A program made the translations under genes and the position numbers. From Actinomycetes bacterium (lineage in GTDB: Bacteria; Actinomycetota; Acidimicrobiia; Acidimicrobiales; RAAP-2), in assembly GCA_021801615.1 (NCBI GenBank), contig JAJYXS010000197.1:1-14480 (forward strand): 14,480 bases of DNA. Reading direction: 5' to 3'. Below the pieces are notes generated by a model. It was not told where the DNA came from. It worked only from the letters and a program-made list of their open reading frames with translations, and made no database searches. Shown in pieces: positions 11,873-14,480 of the stretch; position 1 is the stretch's first letter, and every line of letters starts with the position of its first letter.

Positions 11873-12642
11873 GCGGCAGCGCCGGCGACCTGCGCGGAGC
11901 GCAACGCAGCCCACACCTTGGCGATGTCGGCGGCGCTACGACCGCCCTCACCTCTCGGTCCGCAGAGAGCGACCATGGTGCTCGCGACGCTCTCCCGGTC
12001 GACGCCGAGGATCTCCTCCGCGCAGGCGCACAGCTCTTTGAGCGTCTGCGGCGTGATCGACGGATCACCGATGACCCCGGCCCCACCGGCGGGAACCGCG
12101 GCCTCATCCGCTCGCTCCGGCGAAGCATCCGGCGCGGATGGCGTGGTCGCAACGCCAACTACCGGCGCGTCGAGAAGGGAGATCTCCGCGAGGTACGGCA
12201 GGGACTTCACCTGACCACCCTCGGTCTCGAGATCATCGCCATGCCGACGAACCTGGCTCTCTTTCACAAAGCGCACGTCCTTGCCACGCGCTGCCTGGGC
12301 AGCGGCGATGAGTCGCCGGCCCTTGTCGCTACGCCTGTCGACCCACATCTGGTCTGGGTGCTTGCCCGTTCCGGCCTTGATCGTCACGCGAGCGAGGTTG
12401 AGCGTCTCGCCGCTCTGGGAGACCGCGGGATCGTCGACGCTAAGGACTCGTCCCGTGAGCTCGCGCCGCGTCAGGTGCGGAGCGGCCTGGGCGAGGTAGC
12501 GCGCTGAGCGCGCGAGCTCGAGCGCGCGCGCCTCGACCTTGCTCCGCCACTCCTCACCGTCGCCAGGCCCGACGACTCCGCTCGCCGCGGTAACCAAACC
12601 CACCCAGTCACTCGTCGTCAACTCGTCGAAGCTACCCAGCAT
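11869..12642 (-). CDS. Unknown protein, possible OB-fold nucleic-acid binder
   Basis: 257 aa from the ATG at 12640-12642, with AAAGGAG 6 nt upstream, a near-ideal ribosome binding site. No family is recognised with confidence. An N-terminal helical part (about 1-65) is followed by a strand-rich section (about 70-155: LTGRVLSVDD, LNLARVTIKAG, VDRRSDKGRRLIAAAQ, KDVRFVKESQVRR, SLPYLAEISLLD) whose pattern could be an OB-fold, but this is speculative. A Pro/Ala linker (about 160-195) leads to a helical C-terminus (about 205-257). The gene overlaps the upstream 139-aa gene by 11 bp, so they are probably one translationally coupled unit. Its stop overlaps that of the converging proteasome-like gene. 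Confidence 0.8.
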   Translation of the reverse strand: MLGSFDELTTSDWVGLVTAASGVVGPGDGEEWRSKVEARALELARSARYLAQAAPHLTRRELTGRVLSVDDPAVSQSGETLNLARVTIKAGTGKHPDQMWVDRRSDKGRRLIAAAQAARGKDVRFVKESQVRRHGDDLETEGGQVKSLPYLAEISLLDAPVVGVATTPSAPDASPERADEAAVPAGGAGVIGDPSITPQTLKELCACAEEILGVDRESVASTMVALCGPRGEGGRSAADIAKVWAALRSAQVAGAAA

Positions 12643-13051
12643 GACTTGCTCCTTTCCCTGCCGACCGGCACGCATCACCGGTCATGCTCTCTTGGTACCA
12701 GCCCGATGTATCGCTGCGACGCAACTGGATCGTCATCAGCTCGGCCAGGGCAGCGACACGGGTCGCGTCGACCCGATGACCACCCAGCTCCACCGGCACC
12801 TGGCCACCCGCCGCGACCACGTAGAGCGGATCTGCTCCAGCACAGCCCCTGGCGAGCTCTCGCAGGCCAGCAACGGATCGTCCGATAAGCGGATCGGTGC
12901 CCGACACGACACCAACCAAACCGACCATCACGACCTGATATCCACCGACGAACTCGCGCCAGACCCACAGCCGCCGGCCAAGCCCGACCGGCGGCGACCC
13001 CGACCCGTCGCCGGCTAGCTGCCCGAGCTGTTCAAGGTCAATGTGGCACAT
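12632..13051 (-). CDS. Unknown protein coupled to the 257-aa gene
   Basis: 139 aa from the ATG at 13049-13051 (MCHIDLEQLGQLAG); an ATG at 13082-13084 is an alternative, and neither has a clear ribosome binding site. The frame is judged real because its third codon positions are G/C rich and its end overlaps the next gene by 11 bp, with that gene's ribosome binding site inside it. The composition is also protein-like. No family is recognised. The middle has strands (LGRRLWVWREFVGGYQVVMVGLV, about 25-47) and helices such as RSVAGLRELARGC and ATRVAALAELMTIQLRR (about 95-111). There is no signal peptide. The divergent gene at 13292 encodes a ParB-like protein, with 240 bp of shared upstream DNA. 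Confidence 0.6.
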   Translation of the reverse strand: MCHIDLEQLGQLAGDGSGSPPVGLGRRLWVWREFVGGYQVVMVGLVGVVSGTDPLIGRSVAGLRELARGCAGADPLYVVAAGGQVPVELGGHRVDATRVAALAELMTIQLRRSDTSGWYQESMTGDACRSAGKGASHAG

Positions 13052-13167
13052 AGGCCAACGTGCACAGTCGTCACGACTCTCCATGACTACAGTCCGCAGC
13101 TCTCCGACGGGCCACTGTCTCCGTTGGTCTCGACATGCTCGGTCGACTCCAGCCACAGCCCGCGCGT

Positions 13168-13181
13168 CCGAGCAGCCGATA
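13168..13181. repeat. Copy of a 14-bp intergenic motif
   Basis: ccgagcagccgata occurs here and at 11077-11090, both in divergent intergenic regions. A 12-of-14 match on the opposite strand lies at 8043-8056, in the leader of the HTH gene. In the two divergent regions it is preceded by a second shared block, gccac-N5-ccgttggtc (10982-11000 and 13111-13129), in the same order. Confidence 0.4.
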
Positions 13182-13291
13182 CCAGCCAGGGAGGGCATTG
13201 CGCCCCTCATCACGCTGGATAGGGACCACCCAGCCATCTTCTAACCGAAGGCGCTGAAACCACAACCTCGAGCACAACCACGGAGGGATAC

Positions 13292-14308
13292 GTGACACCG
13301 ACAGGTACCACCGAACAGCAGCTCACCACCATCGCGGGCTTCGAGCACTACCCGGTCGGCGAGCTCCGGATCGACCAGCTCACGACCCCACTCGTCCCGC
13401 GGCTTGCGACCCAGTCCGGCGAGGGCAGCGAAGACACGATCGCCGAGCTGAAAACCCGGCTGCTCCAGGGTAACGGTGCCGCGGTCCCCCTCCCGGTCGT
13501 GCTGGAGGAGAACAACCTCGTCATCGACGGGTGGCTGAGCGTCGAGGCCTATCGGGCAATCTCGCTCACCGACGGCTCCATACGCGTCCCGGTCCGGCTC
13601 TACCCTGGCACCGAGCTCGAAGCACTCCAGAAGCTGTTCGACGCCGAAGAGCGCTTCCCGCGCCGCCACACACGTGCAGAGCGCATCGAAGCACTCCGAC
13701 GCTTCCACTTCGAGCACCCCGAAGTACCACGCAAGACCGTCGCGCCGATCTTCCATCTCCGACATGACGTCATCTCGCAGATCTTCAACGAAGTCGACGC
13801 CCGCGCCAACCGTGCACCCGCGGTGATCAGGTCAGACGGCACCTCCTACCCCGCCACCGCCGCCCGACCCCGCCGGGTCGTACCGTCGGCCGAACCGCCC
13901 GCCGTACTCACGCCGAGCAGCGCAGACCTCGCATACGAAAAGATGCTCGACCAGGCCGCCGCCCACTACGCGGCACACCCCGAGACCAGTCTCGCCGAGG
14001 CTGCCGCAGCCCTCAACCTGCCAATTGCAGCGGTCGAAGAGGCACGCGAACGAGAGCACCTGCGGGCCAGCCTCGCAGCACTCGACGCCACTACAGCCGT
14101 CGACCCCGGACTCGCGCTCGAGAAGCTCGATAGCGCGGTCAAGGAGCTCACCGCCAAGCTCAAGCCGGAGATCGCAACCTATGCCCTCCTCGAAACCAAC
14201 CTCGCGGCTGCCGGAAGCCACCTGCGCGACCACCTCGACGAGCCGACACGCGTCGAGCTCGCGGCTGCCTGCCGCTCCATCTTGGACGGGCTCCTCGAGC
14301 CCGAGTGA
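13292..14308 (+). CDS. ParB-like nuclease-domain protein
   Basis: 338 aa from GTG 13292, with GGAGGG 4 nt upstream. The N-terminal part (about 20-125) has the ParB/Spo0J N-domain pattern: V-G-E-L-R-I-D-Q-L (22-30), P-L-P-V-V-L-E-E-N-N-L-V-I-D-G-W-L-S-V-E-A-Y-R (67-88) and a strand of V-P-V-R-L-Y (99-104). A helical segment with RAERIEALRRFH and RKTVAPIFHLRHDVISQIF (about 128-166) is the likely HTH DNA-binding domain. A Pro/Ala linker (about 175-205) is followed by a helical C-terminus (about 210-338). ParB proteins bind centromere sites and CTP to segregate plasmids; relatives act as regulators or nucleases. No ParA gene or parS cluster is seen in the window, so it is an orphan here. The usual G-x-R-R box after the DG is not conserved (W-L-S-V). 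Confidence 0.85.
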   Translation: MTPTGTTEQQLTTIAGFEHYPVGELRIDQLTTPLVPRLATQSGEGSEDTIAELKTRLLQGNGAAVPLPVVLEENNLVIDGWLSVEAYRAISLTDGSIRVPVRLYPGTELEALQKLFDAEERFPRRHTRAERIEALRRFHFEHPEVPRKTVAPIFHLRHDVISQIFNEVDARANRAPAVIRSDGTSYPATAARPRRVVPSAEPPAVLTPSSADLAYEKMLDQAAAHYAAHPETSLAEAAAALNLPIAAVEEAREREHLRASLAALDATTAVDPGLALEKLDSAVKELTAKLKPEIATYALLETNLAAAGSHLRDHLDEPTRVELAAACRSILDGLLEPE

Positions 14309-14434
14309 TCACAGGCTTCGGGCTGACGTTCCGCACTTCTCGCTGACGAAATAGGGGTCTCCTGCTGTTTCCGGGGGTCGATCTGGCTGCAGGTGACTAG
14401 CGGGGTGTGGATTGGTCGTGGTTCTGTCGTTCCA

Positions 14435-14458
14435 GGAGCGACGCTTCGGCGTCGCTCC
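14435..14458. terminator. TTCG-tetraloop hairpin
   Basis: Perfect 10-bp arms ggagcgacgc (14435-14444) and gcgtcgctcc (14449-14458) around a TTCG loop, an unusually stable RNA hairpin. It lies 127 bp after the ParB-like gene and may terminate it, or belong to a gene to the right of the window. The rest of 14309-14480 holds no gene I can support. Confidence 0.5.
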
Positions 14459-14480
14459 ATGACCAGCGCTTTGCCACGCC

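Noticed and set aside
11575..12507. 310-codon plus-strand frame
   Set aside because: Overlaps the proteasome-like gene out of frame and the 257-aa gene on the other strand; it has neither motif nor ribosome binding site support.
12539..13018. 159-codon plus-strand frame
   Set aside because: The overlapping minus-strand frame shows better codon use and is coupled to the next gene; the plus frame is low-complexity Pro/Arg/His.
1..14480. CRISPR array, tRNA or rRNA gene
   Set aside because: No regularly spaced direct repeats of 20 bp or more with unique spacers and no cloverleaf or rRNA-like sequence were seen; the only tandem repeat is the in-frame 21-bp one.

Overview
The window is high-GC actinobacterial-type DNA (Actinomycetota; an acidimicrobial or similar lineage is possible but cannot be fixed from sequence alone). 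Coding frames are strongly GC-biased, GTG and TTG starts occur, and the genes are typical of a plasmid, integrated element or genomic island: single-stranded DNA-binding protein, DinG-like and SNF2-like helicases, an excisionase-type HTH protein, an orphan ParB-like protein, two toxin-antitoxin modules, a complete insertion sequence and an IscB relic.

Layout. 1-320 (-): the 5' part of a lipoprotein gene that runs off the left edge. 591-1168 (-): a VapBC-type toxin-antitoxin pair. 1351-1892 (+): a Phd/RelE-type pair, divergent from the first. 2024-3637: a complete IS1182-family element with 17-bp imperfect inverted repeats and a 4-bp target duplication (ggtc); it landed exactly on the stop codon of the next gene without changing the protein. 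3640-4284 (-): a coiled-coil protein with a possible C-terminal nuclease-like domain, built on a 21-bp tandem repeat. 4606-7592 (-): a probable operon of an unknown 215-aa protein, an SNF2-type helicase and a 97-aa protein. 7795-9969 (-): a DinG-like helicase followed 18 bp later by an excisionase-like HTH protein. 9985-10345 (-): a 5'-truncated relic of an IscB-bearing IS200/IS605-type element. 10390-10893 (-): ssb with a strong downstream hairpin. 11099-11872 (+): a proteasome-beta-like (Ntn-hydrolase fold) protein that seems to lack the catalytic threonine. 11869-13051 (-): two coupled unknown genes. 13292-14308 (+): a ParB-domain protein. 14435-14458: a strong TTCG-loop hairpin near the right edge.

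How the parts fit (inference). The right two thirds look like the DNA-maintenance core of one mobile element: SSB, an Fe-S DinG-type helicase, an SNF2 motor, a small HTH DNA-binding protein, a ParB-like protein and several conserved-looking unknowns. The left third looks like its accessory and stability part, with two toxin-antitoxin modules and an IS. The most interesting items are the degenerate proteasome-like protein beside ssb, the helicase cassette with two unknown partners, the IscB relic between ssb and dinG, and a short motif (CAGCCGATA) repeated just in front of two start codons and in a third intergenic region.
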